NCBI GenBank assembly: GCA_029838195.1
Contig: JALGVJ010000034.1
Location: forward strand, 1-37,539
From: Promethearchaeota archaeon
Lineage (GTDB): Archaea; Asgardarchaeota; Lokiarchaeia; Sigyniarchaeales; SOKP01
DNA: 37,539 nt
Reading direction: 5' to 3'
The notes under the pieces are model-generated. The model was not told the origin of the DNA. It saw nothing but the letters and a program-made list of their open reading frames with translations, and made no database searches. The translations under genes and the position numbers were made by a program. How positions within the stretch are numbered: position 1 is the stretch's first letter; every line of letters begins with the position of its first letter. Shown in pieces: positions 8,388 to 16,486 of this stretch.

Positions 8388-9785
8388 TTATTCCGCACAA
8401 CAAGTCATTTTGGAGATATCTCGTTTGAAACTTTGAGCCGCTAATTTAATTTGTTCCGATAAAGTAGGAAAAACGTGGATAGTATTAATTACATCATCCA
8501 ATTTCATCTTATTTTTTAATATCATCGCACCTTCATGAATAATATTTGAAGCATTGGAGCTTAAAATATGAACGCCCAATATTTCTTCCGTTTCTCGGTT
8601 AATTACCATTTTTATCGCGCCTTTAGTCTTTCCCATTATCCTTGCTTTTGGTACCAATTCAATAGGAATAGTATTACATTTACATTTAAAACCTCTCTCA
8701 TTCGCTTCAAGATCTGTGAGTCCCACGCTCCCAACTTGGGGGTCCGTGAAAATTGCATGAGGTATCACATCATAGTTCATCTCAATTTTCAATTCAGATA
8801 CAATATTATGCGCAGCAATCATTCCTTCTCGAGCTGCAATAGTTTCTAATATGGGCTCTCCTGTTACATCTCCAGCTGCCCAAATGTTATCTCCCGCCCA
8901 CATTTGTTTATCTACTATAATCTCCCCTTTTTTTCCTATTTTAAGATTTAGCTTTTCTAATCCTAAATCATTGATATTTGCCGTTCGTCCGGAAGCTATT
9001 AAAATTTTTTCTGCTTTCAATGTTTCGCTCTCTCTTCTTATGAGGCACTCAGCATTTATTTCTCCACCTATTTCATTAATTTCATTAACCGTGCAATTTA
9101 GATGAATATCAATTCCCTCCTCTACTAAATATTGATAGAGAAGATTCGAAATTTCTGGTTCTTCATTTGAAATAATATTCGGTAAGGCTTCCAATAAGAT
9201 TACTCTCGAGCCGAATCTTGAAAATAATTGAGCAAATTCTAACCCTAACGCACCTCCTCCCAAAATTAAGATAGATGCCGGAATCTTTTTTAATTGTAAG
9301 GCTGAAATGTTTGTTAAATAATTAACGTCTTCTAATCCTTGAATGGGAGGAATATAAGTAGAAGAACCCATTGCTATTATAAAATTTTTAGCGGAATAAG
9401 TCGTTTTTCCTATAAGAATTTTTTCTGGCGAAATAAATCGTGCCTTTCCATTAAGATATTCAACATGCTCTAAATTCTCCAATATTTTTTTGTATTTTTG
9501 CTCTCGTAAATAAGCTACCAATCTTTCCTTACCTTTCATGATCTGAGCAAAATCAAAAGAACTTGAAGTATTTAAACCTAAAAATCTCGGATGATTATTG
9601 TCATAAACGATTCGTGCAATATTAAGCAAATATTTGGTAGGCACGCATCCCACGTTAACGCATGTCCCTCCAATTCCAACAATATCATCATTAATTAATA
9701 AACTTCTAATTTTTAATTCATTTAATTTCATGGCCGCTGCGAATCCTGCTGCGCCCCCTCCAATGATTATTATTTCATATCGCAA
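8388..9785 (-). CDS. merA: Mercuric reductase (MerA, without N-terminal HMA domain)
   Basis: FAD-dependent disulfide oxidoreductase reducing Hg(II) to Hg(0) with NAD(P)H. It has 465 residues. The FAD-binding GGGAAG is at 9-14, the redox-active pair in GGTCVNVGCVPTK is at C42 and C47, a second GGGALG nucleotide motif is near 176, WAAGDVTG is near 303, and the dimerisation domain follows. The C-terminus ends DISKMTCCAE. This vicinal Cys pair hands Hg(II) to the active site and separates MerA from lipoamide dehydrogenase, which the rest of the sequence also resembles. No MerR, MerB or transporter is seen. The start is TTG, the only one placed just before the FAD motif. A candidate selenoprotein gene lies upstream on the same strand. 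Confidence 0.88.
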   Translation of the reverse strand: MRYEIIIIGGGAAGFAAAMKLNELKIRSLLINDDIVGIGGTCVNVGCVPTKYLLNIARIVYDNNHPRFLGLNTSSSFDFAQIMKGKERLVAYLREQKYKKILENLEHVEYLNGKARFISPEKILIGKTTYSAKNFIIAMGSSTYIPPIQGLEDVNYLTNISALQLKKIPASILILGGGALGLEFAQLFSRFGSRVILLEALPNIISNEEPEISNLLYQYLVEEGIDIHLNCTVNEINEIGGEINAECLIRRESETLKAEKILIASGRTANINDLGLEKLNLKIGKKGEIIVDKQMWAGDNIWAAGDVTGEPILETIAAREGMIAAHNIVSELKIEMNYDVIPHAIFTDPQVGSVGLTDLEANERGFKCKCNTIPIELVPKARIMGKTKGAIKMVINRETEEILGVHILSSNASNIIHEGAMILKNKMKLDDVINTIHVFPTLSEQIKLAAQSFKRDISKMTCCAE

Positions 9786-9926
9786 ATGTAAAAATCACGC
9801 TCTTTTAATTCTTTAATTAAATAAGTTTCTTTTTAAAATCCTGCCAGTAAATTAATAAATTCCTAACAATTTTTAATAATTTTTAAATTAATCAAATAAA
9901 ATTTTAATGAGAGCTTGCAATCTCTT

Positions 9927-9962
9927 CTCACTCGATAACTATAATTTGCTTATCGAGATCAT
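9927..9962 (-). promoter_or_regulatory. Candidate SECIS element in the 3' region of the selenoprotein gene
   Basis: On the minus strand, 29 bases after the TAA of the preceding reading frame, there is AUGA (9962-9959), then a perfect 8-bp stem CUCGAUAA / UUAUCGAG (9957-9950 and 9938-9931). Its 11-base loop (9949-9939) carries AAA on its 5' side, and the 3' side of the stem is followed by UGA (9930-9928). AUGA and the loop AA are 11 bases apart. This order AUGA - AA - GA is the core of the eukaryotic selenocysteine insertion sequence. Asgard SECIS elements have been described as intermediate between archaeal and eukaryotic forms. A lower helix below the AUGA/GA core is weak or absent, so this is a candidate only. 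Confidence 0.5.
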
Positions 9963-9991
9963 CGATCTTTCATCTTATTCTTTTCTTTCTC

Positions 9992-10180
9992 TTAAATGCC
10001 ATATCAAGGAGTATCACCGTAAGAGCAAAATATTCAGGGTCATCTATGCGGATTATCATGGCCCTTAACTATTCCCCCACAATTCTTACATTTGAAAGAT
10101 AAGGGTCAAGAACTTTTTAATATCTCCATTATCTGGACATGCCCGCAAGAGGGACATTTCACGTTGCTGGTTGATTTCAT
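9992..10180 (-). CDS. Candidate GDCCVxC-type selenoprotein with four in-frame TGA codons
   Basis: Read through TGA, this frame gives 62 residues and ends at TAA (9994-9992). It opens KSTSNVKCPSCGH, has KCKNCGG in the middle and IFCSYGDTP near the end: the pattern of the small zinc-ribbon family called GDCCVxC domain-containing (seleno)protein. In-frame TGAs are codons 25 (10108-10106), 47 (10042-10040), 49 (10036-10034) and 59 (10006-10004). Counting from the CGH and from the following CxxC, codon 25 falls exactly on a family cysteine. Codon 49 falls on the second Cys of GDCC, and codon 59 on the Cys after SYGxxP. Codon 47 does not align cleanly. There are no TAA/TAG stops or frameshifts inside. 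A TATA box precedes it and a SECIS-like hairpin follows. The alternative is a pseudogene in which cysteine codons decayed to TGA. Confidence 0.6.
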
Positions 10181-10214
10181 TAGAAAAAAATATTCTTATG
10201 AAAATTTAAATCTA

Positions 10215-10226
10215 TTTTTTATAATT
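10215..10226 (-). promoter_or_regulatory. TATA box for the candidate selenoprotein gene
   Basis: On the minus strand AATTATAAAAAA is centred about 40 bases before the ATG at 10180. It predicts a leader of roughly 13 bases. A promoter in the right place argues that the gene is still expressed. Confidence 0.45.
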
Positions 10227-10321
10227 TAAAATTTTATTCCATGCTGAACGTAATTAAAAATAAAAGGAGTAAGCTTAATTTTCGCCTATTCTTTAAATAA
10301 ATATTCCCTGAGTATTAGGAT

Positions 10322-10561
10322 TTAATCTAAATTTTCTAAATTCTGTAATTCTTGAAAAAGGATCTTTTTAAACTCCCGTAAATTTTTATTAAATGGCAAA
10401 AATTCCTTTTTTTCTGAAATAAATTTAGAAAAGGGGATAAATATTTTAGAAAGATTTAAGAATTCTTCCATATCTTCATTGCTATTAACATTGGAAGAAA
10501 ATTCTTCCTCATTTTCTAAAAGAAATTTGTCATTTTTTAATTCTATCAAATCTTCATTCAT
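10322..10561 (-). CDS. Small acidic hypothetical protein (79 residues)
   Basis: No family recognised. The sequence is charged and predicted helical, rich in Glu, Asn, Leu and Phe, with no cysteines, no membrane segment and no signal peptide. Repeated EFLxxxK-type spacing suggests one or two amphipathic helices. Support for it being real comes from upstream: a TATA box (10577-10587) about 20-25 bases before the ATG, and a palindromic operator-like site just beyond it. It is on the same strand as the candidate selenoprotein and merA and lies 141 bases upstream of the former, so it may belong to the same locus. Confidence 0.45.
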   Translation of the reverse strand: MNEDLIELKNDKFLLENEEEFSSNVNSNEDMEEFLNLSKIFIPFSKFISEKKEFLPFNKNLREFKKILFQELQNLENLD

Positions 10562-10576
10562 TTTTTCTACATTTTT

Positions 10577-10607
10577 ATATCTAATTTAATAACTTTGTCC
10601 CGACAAA
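10577..10607 (-). promoter_or_regulatory. TATA box with palindromic operator TTTGTC-CC-GACAAA
   Basis: The TATA box reads AGATATAAAAATG on the minus strand at 10577-10587. Directly upstream at 10594-10607 is a perfect dyad with 6-base arms (TTTGTC and GACAAA) and a 2-base centre. A dyad abutting a TATA box is a typical site for a dimeric repressor or activator in archaea. It would control the 79-residue gene and perhaps the genes behind it. Confidence 0.45.
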
Positions 10608-11167
10608 ACTAATTATATCGCATGACTCTGCTAATTTATTGAGATTCAAATTATCATATTAATTAACTTCCATGAGATGTATTTGCTAAATATTTTAATT
10701 TTGCGATAATTCATTCATTAAAACATTTTTCATGAAAATTTTTAAACTCCTTTTTTTCTCTTGCATATCATTGATACAAATCGATTTTCATGGACTATTT
10801 CCATCTAAATTAACCTAATAAAAATTCATGAACATGAGAGTCATGCCTTTTTAAGCTCACTCACAATACATTATCGTGTTTCAATTAACGAATTGGAATT
10901 AAAATCATGAAATTAATAAATTCGTTAGTTTTGTTTAAAGAAATTTTCTCTTGTATTACTTTTTCAAGTGTTTAGAAGACCATGCTCTTAATATCATGAA
11001 TTTTATAGTCAAGCAAGGTTAATTCTCATCAATTAAAGAAGTATATATAGATAAGAAAAATATATTAAATATTTTTAAAGGCGCCGGTTTTTTAAGAAAG
11101 AAAATTTAGATTTAAATGAATCCTATTTATAATTATTACTAAATAAATTTAAAATTTCTAAAAGTAG
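10608..11167. other. Intergenic region, no gene seen
   Basis: About 560 AT-rich bases between divergent genes with no coherent frame on either strand. It holds two possible TATA boxes for the rightward ThDP-enzyme gene: GTATATATAG at 11041-11050 and TATTTATAA at 11124-11132. The second is better placed, about 40 bases before the start. An imperfect inverted repeat around AATTAACGAATT (10883-10895) and AATTCGTTAGTT (about 10919-10930) may be a regulatory site. Confidence 0.5.
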
Positions 11168-12997
11168 ATGATTATGACGACTTATACCGGAAGCGAAATA
11201 ATTGCCCATTACATCATTAAAGAAGGCGTAAAATATGTCGTTGGAATACCCGGTCATGGATGCCTTGCTCTCGTGGATGCATTCTTTAAAAATAAAGATA
11301 AATTGAATTTAATCCAACCAAAACAAGAAATGGCTGGAGTACATTTAGCAGTAGGATATTATCGAGTCACGGGAAATCCTCTCGTGGTATTTACCTCAAT
11401 TGGTCCAGGCGCAATTAATACAGCAATAGGTTTAGCTGATGCCTTTGTAGATTCCATGCCCGTGCTCGTGATCACCGGTGATACTCACGTACACATGCGG
11501 GGAAAAGGCGTGCTTCAGGAGATTGAGAGAACAAGAGATTCAGACATGCCTCGCATTTTAGAACCCATCGTAAAACGTAGTTTTCAAGTAAGTTCTGTTA
11601 AACAATTACCAAGCGTAATGCAGAGAGCCTTTAATCAAATAATGTCAGGACGACGAGGGCCCGTTCACATAGACCTCCCCATGGATGTTCAAGCCGAAGC
11701 CATTGAAACGGAGATTCCAGAACCTAAAGAACGAAGGCCACCGGGAAAAATTTTCGGTGATCCTAAATTTATCAAGCAAGCGGTTGATTTAATTGAAACA
11801 GCTAAACGTCCCGTGCTATTTCTTGGAGGAGGAGTAATGACAGCAGAAGCATTTTCAGAAATCAAGGAATTAGCCGAAATGATTGGTGCGGCGGTAATTA
11901 CTACAATGATGGCAAAAGATGCCTTTCCAAATGATCATGAGCTGTTTTGTTGGGCAAGTGGTTCAAAGGGAACTACTGTGGGCCTCAAAATGACTTCTAC
12001 TGCTGATGTTCTTATTGCGATAGGGTGTCGATTTGCCGATGAAACCGCTAGTTCTTATAAACCGGGCGTGAGCTTTTCTATTCCTCCCACAAAACTCATT
12101 CATATCGATATTGATCCTCATGAAATCGGAAAGAATTATCCCGTTTCGGTTGGAATTGTAGGCGATGCGAAGGCATGCTTGAGACAAATTATTGATGAAT
12201 TAAAAGCACGAGATTATTCCAATGACTATAAGAGTTCTGCGTATTACAAGGAGATGCAAGAAGAAAAACGAAAGTGGTTTGAATTTTTAGATAAACATCG
12301 GGATGATTCAAAAGTACCTGTTATGATTTCAACGGTGCTCAGAGAAATTAGAAAATTTTTCAATAGAAATGCGGTGATTGTTACCAGCTCGGGAAATGTT
12401 CAAGCACAAATGCTTCAAGAATTAGAATTTTACGAACCAAAAACATGCCTGACAGCAGGAGGGTTTTCAACCATGGGATACAGCGTTCCCGCTGCGATAG
12501 GAGCGAAATTAGGGCTCATGGACATGGGAGAGCCTGATAGACAAGTAGCTGCGCTTGTTGGAGATGGTGATTTTATGATGACAATATCAGAGCTTTCTGT
12601 TGCAGTTCAATTAGAAATGAAAAACATCTTCTTCATCGTGTTTAATAATCATGGTTGGATTGCCATAAAAGATTTACAACAAAATGCATTTGGCGAGGAT
12701 CGGGGCTACGGAACGGCATTTGAATACAAAAGTGGCAAGAGCTATTCCCCCGATTTTGCTAAAATTGGAGAAGCATTTGGATGTCATGCTGAAAAAGTGT
12801 CGAGGAAAGAAGAAATCATTCCAGCGTTTGAAAGAGCCGCAAAATCCAATTTACCGGCTGTTATTGAAATCGAGGTTCAAAGAGAGTTTCCCTATACCGG
12901 TTCCCCAGCAGTGGGGTGGTGGGACGTGCCCATCCCCGCTTATTTAACAGAAAAGAGACGGCAATATGAAAGGGAGATAAAACAAGAAAAATTATAG
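11168..12997 (+). CDS. Thiamine-diphosphate-dependent enzyme, acetolactate-synthase-like
   Basis: A 609-residue three-domain ThDP enzyme. The N-terminal pyrimidine-binding domain (1-180) has the activating Glu in QPKQEMAGVHLAVGYYRVTG near residue 55. The central domain follows with PVLFLGGGVMTAEA near 217. The C-terminal pyrophosphate domain has the metal/ThDP motif VGDGDFMM near 462, followed by NNHGW about 30 residues later. This is the acetolactate synthase / glyoxylate carboligase / sulfopyruvate-type superfamily. True IlvB function is possible, but no IlvN regulatory subunit or IlvC gene is adjacent and several conserved stretches deviate from IlvB, so the reaction is left open. An ATG at 11174 is an equally good start. 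The gene stands alone. Confidence 0.85.
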   Translation: MIMTTYTGSEIIAHYIIKEGVKYVVGIPGHGCLALVDAFFKNKDKLNLIQPKQEMAGVHLAVGYYRVTGNPLVVFTSIGPGAINTAIGLADAFVDSMPVLVITGDTHVHMRGKGVLQEIERTRDSDMPRILEPIVKRSFQVSSVKQLPSVMQRAFNQIMSGRRGPVHIDLPMDVQAEAIETEIPEPKERRPPGKIFGDPKFIKQAVDLIETAKRPVLFLGGGVMTAEAFSEIKELAEMIGAAVITTMMAKDAFPNDHELFCWASGSKGTTVGLKMTSTADVLIAIGCRFADETASSYKPGVSFSIPPTKLIHIDIDPHEIGKNYPVSVGIVGDAKACLRQIIDELKARDYSNDYKSSAYYKEMQEEKRKWFEFLDKHRDDSKVPVMISTVLREIRKFFNRNAVIVTSSGNVQAQMLQELEFYEPKTCLTAGGFSTMGYSVPAAIGAKLGLMDMGEPDRQVAALVGDGDFMMTISELSVAVQLEMKNIFFIVFNNHGWIAIKDLQQNAFGEDRGYGTAFEYKSGKSYSPDFAKIGEAFGCHAEKVSRKEEIIPAFERAAKSNLPAVIEIEVQREFPYTGSPAVGWWDVPIPAYLTEKRRQYEREIKQEKL

Positions 12998-13089
12998 TTT
13001 TAGTTAATACTCTTTTTTTTAATTTTAATAAAAAATAGAGATTATTACCCCGTTTTTAACCTTTATTTTAAAAAAAATTCATGAGTTCC

Positions 13090-14892
13090 TCAAATTAAAT
13101 CCCTAGATGATAAATACATGAATCTCTCTAGATAATAAAGAGAGATTTGATTATAATATCCCGGATAATAATATTCACAAGCATGGCCTGCAAAATTGTG
13201 CCATATTATCACACATTTGGTATTTCCTGCTTCCAGATATTTTGTTTTAATATTTTCTGCTATGTTAAAATAATTCAAGACGTCATGAGTACCTTGAAAA
13301 ATTAAACATGCTGGGCTAGAAGAGTCAATTAATGAATTCGGATTGATAAAAATCTCATCTCCTTGAACTCCTAAGAAGTTTGCCATCCCATTTGCCGGAT
13401 AATATGGGATGATTCCTTTAATGGTAAGTTTTGAACTAAATACATGATTAAATTTTCCATTACTCATGCATAATCCCGCTACTAAAGCCAAATGACCTCC
13501 TGAGGAACCTCCACTTAAAAATATGGACTCAAGATTTGCTCCATATTCATTTCCGTGTGCCTCAAGATATCTTGTAAATGCTCCAATGTGATTAATCATG
13601 TCATTTAAAGTAAAATTTCCCTTAACGTGAGAAGGCGTTATGAAATCATTAGAACCCGTGTTGTCTTTCAAGCCGTATTGAATATCAAACACAATATATC
13701 CTTGGGCTGCAAAATAATAATTGATTTGTGGCACATTTTGCATTCCTTTATCTCCCGAAGCCCAACCTCCCCCATGAATGCGTATTAACGTGGAATTTCT
13801 TCCCGGCAAGTCTTTATCATTCTTCCAGGGCATGTACACATCAAAATAAAGAGATAATCCCTCCTCCTCATAATATTTAATATCTGTTTGCACTTTATAA
13901 TCTTTTTGAGAGATTCCTAATAAATATTTAGAAATGGAAAAGGGAGAATTTAAAAAATATTTATTGGCATCTTCAGGTATCTTTTCTTCCCAATCATTTC
14001 CGAAGGCACTATTAAATTCTTTCTGGGCTGAATTAATTGTTAATGGCGTAAAGAATAAGGGTAATAAGAGAATAATGGGAATAATAAAACCGATGATTCC
14101 CAAATTAAAAAATTTATTCCTTCTGCGCTTTTTTTTCTTTAATTTTTTTAAGAGGATGGTATTTGCAAATAAAAATAATGAAAGATAAAGTCCTAATTGT
14201 CCTGAAATAGCAGCAATAATTTCAGTAACATATTCAAAAGGTCCTGTAATCAGCACGATAGCAGAACAAATGCCAAAAATATAAAAAAAATAGGAATTCA
14301 ACTTCAAAATCTTTTTAAAAATCATTTTGATTTTTGGCAAGTTAGGAAATTTTTTTTTTTTTTTTTTAAAATTTTTCAAATCCCAAAAATCCGTTTGATC
14401 ATGTTTTTTTAAGTGAAACACGCTTAATAATAATCCAAAAGATAATAAAACAAGCAGATTAATGGAAATCAAGCCACGTGGAAATAGAATAATATTCTTT
14501 TGATTAAAATAGAGAATAGGAAAGATAAAATTTCCTGAAAATATTAAAAGAAGGGTTAAAAAACCATTAAATAAAAAGAGATAACAGAGAATGTTTAAAC
14601 GTCTACCAAATGAACTATTTTTATTTAAATATATCTCACTAAAATAGATAAGGAAAATATCAGCGAATATTGTCAAGATAAGGATACTTCCTGCGAAATT
14701 ATTAGCGACAATTATATCCGGAATTAGGAGGTATAAAATAGTGGATGCAATTGAACATGAATTTAGAATAATATTAAAACTACTGATATTTTTTAAGGAG
14801 AACCAAGTTTTTATTTTATTAAAAGCCTCAAATAAAAACTTTATATAATGATTTCGATTTTTATTTTTTGGTAAATAGCTATTTTCTTTCAT
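13090..14892 (-). CDS. Membrane-anchored alpha/beta hydrolase (esterase/lipase-like)
   Basis: A two-part protein of 600 residues. Residues 1-290 hold about eight membrane segments, broken by lysine-rich loops (K runs near 178-183 and 250-258). Residues 330-600 are an alpha/beta hydrolase domain. The oxyanion motif IRIHGGGWASGDKG is near 373, the nucleophile motif LSGGSSGGHLAL near 462, the acid in FQGTHDVLNYF near 545, and the histidine in FAGHACEYYYPGYY near 575. A full Ser-Asp-His triad is therefore visible. The topology suggests that the catalytic domain faces outward, acting on esters outside the cell or at the membrane. A TATA box (GGTATAAAG, 14922-14930) lies about 33 bases before the ATG. 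An 18-base T run (14350-14367) lies inside the gene. Confidence 0.82.
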   Translation of the reverse strand: MKENSYLPKNKNRNHYIKFLFEAFNKIKTWFSLKNISSFNIILNSCSIASTILYLLIPDIIVANNFAGSILILTIFADIFLIYFSEIYLNKNSSFGRRLNILCYLFLFNGFLTLLLIFSGNFIFPILYFNQKNIILFPRGLISINLLVLLSFGLLLSVFHLKKHDQTDFWDLKNFKKKKKKFPNLPKIKMIFKKILKLNSYFFYIFGICSAIVLITGPFEYVTEIIAAISGQLGLYLSLFLFANTILLKKLKKKKRRRNKFFNLGIIGFIIPIILLLPLFFTPLTINSAQKEFNSAFGNDWEEKIPEDANKYFLNSPFSISKYLLGISQKDYKVQTDIKYYEEEGLSLYFDVYMPWKNDKDLPGRNSTLIRIHGGGWASGDKGMQNVPQINYYFAAQGYIVFDIQYGLKDNTGSNDFITPSHVKGNFTLNDMINHIGAFTRYLEAHGNEYGANLESIFLSGGSSGGHLALVAGLCMSNGKFNHVFSSKLTIKGIIPYYPANGMANFLGVQGDEIFINPNSLIDSSSPACLIFQGTHDVLNYFNIAENIKTKYLEAGNTKCVIIWHNFAGHACEYYYPGYYNQISLYYLERFMYLSSRDLI

Positions 14893-15378
14893 GTGAATTG
14901 AATGGTCATGTAGTAGCTCTTCTTTATACCCATGTATATTTTCATTATTTACAAATAAATATTAGAAATAATTCTTGCAAACGAGAAAAGTTCTCAAATG
15001 TTCTTTCTATTCGAATTAATTAATTACCAATTTCCCCTTAACCACATGCATAAAAAGATCAATATTCTATCAAAATTTATACAACTTTGTTAATTAAAAT
15101 AATAATTGAATTCTTATAATATTAATTTATTTTTTTAGAAAACAAATTTTATTCGCTAAAATACGGGGTAATAATAGAATTTTAAAATAAAATTCTATTG
15201 TACTTAAAGTTTGGATTATTTCATGTTGTTTTTTTTTCTCGAATTAACTAAACAACACTTAATATTTTCATTTAGAATCACATTTTAATCTAACGTTAAA
15301 AATATTGATTTAAATTCTCATTTCTCCTCTTGTATTTTTCAAGATGCAAAAATGATCAAATTTTTTAATAATTAAATC
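14893..15378. other. Divergent intergenic region with dyads
   Basis: About 490 bases between the leftward hydrolase gene and the rightward TetR gene, with no gene. It contains the hydrolase TATA box (14922-14930), a short dyad GAGAA-AAG-TTCTC (14983-14995) and a perfect 12-bp inverted repeat (15173-15199). TetR-family proteins often bind dyads between themselves and a divergent target, so the hydrolase is a possible target. That link is inferred only. Confidence 0.45.
15173..15199. repeat. Perfect 12-bp inverted repeat
   Basis: AATAGAATTTTA (15173-15184) and its exact reverse complement TAAAATTCTATT (15188-15199) are separated by AAA. It lies about 190 bases upstream of the TetR gene. It could be an operator or an RNA hairpin; it is too far from either start to be a simple promoter element. 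Confidence 0.55.
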
Positions 15379-15387
15379 TTGATTAAA

Positions 15388-16077
15388 ATGATGATTAAAT
15401 CAGATGGTAGATCCAAACCACGAGCACGTTCAAAGGAAGAAAAATCTAAGAAGTTTAAAAAAATCCTGGAAGCCGGAAGAAATCTTTTTTTAAATAACGG
15501 TAGTAGGGCATTTAAAATAAGAAAATTAGCTAAACGAGCAGGTATGACCGAAGGGAATATTTATGCTTATGTAACTAACAAGCGAGACTTATGGTATGCG
15601 ATCCTCCTTGAAGATTATAAAGTTTTCGACGATAAAATAGAACATATAATAGATTCACATGAAGGAGATTTTTCTTCGCTCATAATAAAATTAGCAGAAT
15701 TTTATCTTCAATTTTATCGTGAAGAAAATGAACGATTTACAATGATGTTTTTAAAAGAGCCCCCTCCCCCTAAATACATTAAGACCAAGGATGGAAAGGA
15801 AAATCGATTTATCGGAGAATATGAAAAGAAACTGAATACGGTTCGTAGTCTCATTAATCTTAAAAAAGTCGTTAAAGAAGCAGCAGATTCTGGAGAATTG
15901 AATATTAAAGATCATGAAGAATTCACTTATTTACTATGGGCTTATGTACACGGAGTAGCTTACACTAGCCCTGATTACATAAAGAATACCGGATATCCTA
16001 TAATAAAGTATCATCAACATGCGATTGAAAGATTAAGGGATCTTCTTAAATTATATACATCTAAAAATACTTCTTAA
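15388..16077 (+). CDS. TetR-family transcriptional regulator
   Basis: A 229-residue one-component regulator. The N-terminal helix-turn-helix domain spans about residues 20-70: KKILEAGRNLFLNNG, then FKIRKLAKRAGMTEGNIYAYVTNKRDLWYAIL. This is the classic TetR pattern, with the GxxxxxxxYxYxxxK recognition helix. The C-terminal helical ligand domain (75-229) is divergent, as usual, with a KEPPPPKYIK proline run near residue 125. A basic N-terminal tail (KSDGRSKPRARSKEEK) precedes the HTH and may contact DNA. ATG 15388 is preferred over TTG 15379; ATG 15391 is also possible. It is divergent from the membrane hydrolase gene across a region with two dyads. Confidence 0.88.
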   Translation: MMIKSDGRSKPRARSKEEKSKKFKKILEAGRNLFLNNGSRAFKIRKLAKRAGMTEGNIYAYVTNKRDLWYAILLEDYKVFDDKIEHIIDSHEGDFSSLIIKLAEFYLQFYREENERFTMMFLKEPPPPKYIKTKDGKENRFIGEYEKKLNTVRSLINLKKVVKEAADSGELNIKDHEEFTYLLWAYVHGVAYTSPDYIKNTGYPIIKYHQHAIERLRDLLKLYTSKNTS

Positions 16078-16486
16078 AAATTGAAAAAATTTTTCCTTGA
16101 AAAATTTGCTTAAAAATTTCATTCCTTTAAAACATATTGAAGGAAAGTTTTAAAAAGTAAAAATTCTCTATGTTTAACCATTTTCATTTTAAAATGTCTA
16201 TATATTCTAATTTTTAAGAATTAGTATTATTTGAAAAAGGACAAAATAAATTCGATATTTTCTTTTTCCATGATATCAAAATTTATTATTCTAATTTCCT
16301 TTCTTCAATAAGATTTAATGTTAGATCAATGAAGCTAATGACCGTATTGTTGTCAGATTAACTTCATGTACAAGTTCCTTTAGTTTTAATGAGTATTAGA
16401 GAAAATTTAATAAATTTAGAAACTCAAAAATCATTGTTATTAAAATAAACCCTTTTGGCGAAAAAAATATAACGCTAAGGAATTAT
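16078..16486. other. Convergent intergenic region, nothing recognised
   Basis: About 410 AT-rich bases between the 3' ends of the TetR gene and the DNA methyltransferase gene. Short A/T runs could act as terminators for both. A stretch of about 20 sense codons read leftward near 16310-16370 has no start, no homology I recognise and a stop just upstream. Confidence 0.4.

Noticed and set aside
8388..9785. Dihydrolipoamide dehydrogenase as the identity of the flavoprotein
   Set aside because: The C-terminal TCC pair and the GTCVNVGCVPTK active site fit mercuric reductase, and no 2-oxoacid dehydrogenase genes are nearby.
9992..10180. Simple pseudogene reading of the GDCCVxC frame
   Set aside because: Not excluded, but all four stops are TGA, three fall on family cysteines, no frameshift is present, and promoter and SECIS-like elements flank it.
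16310..16380. Sixteen-base match to sequence near 25650 as a dispersed repeat
   Set aside because: A match of that length is expected by chance about once or twice in AT-rich DNA of this size.
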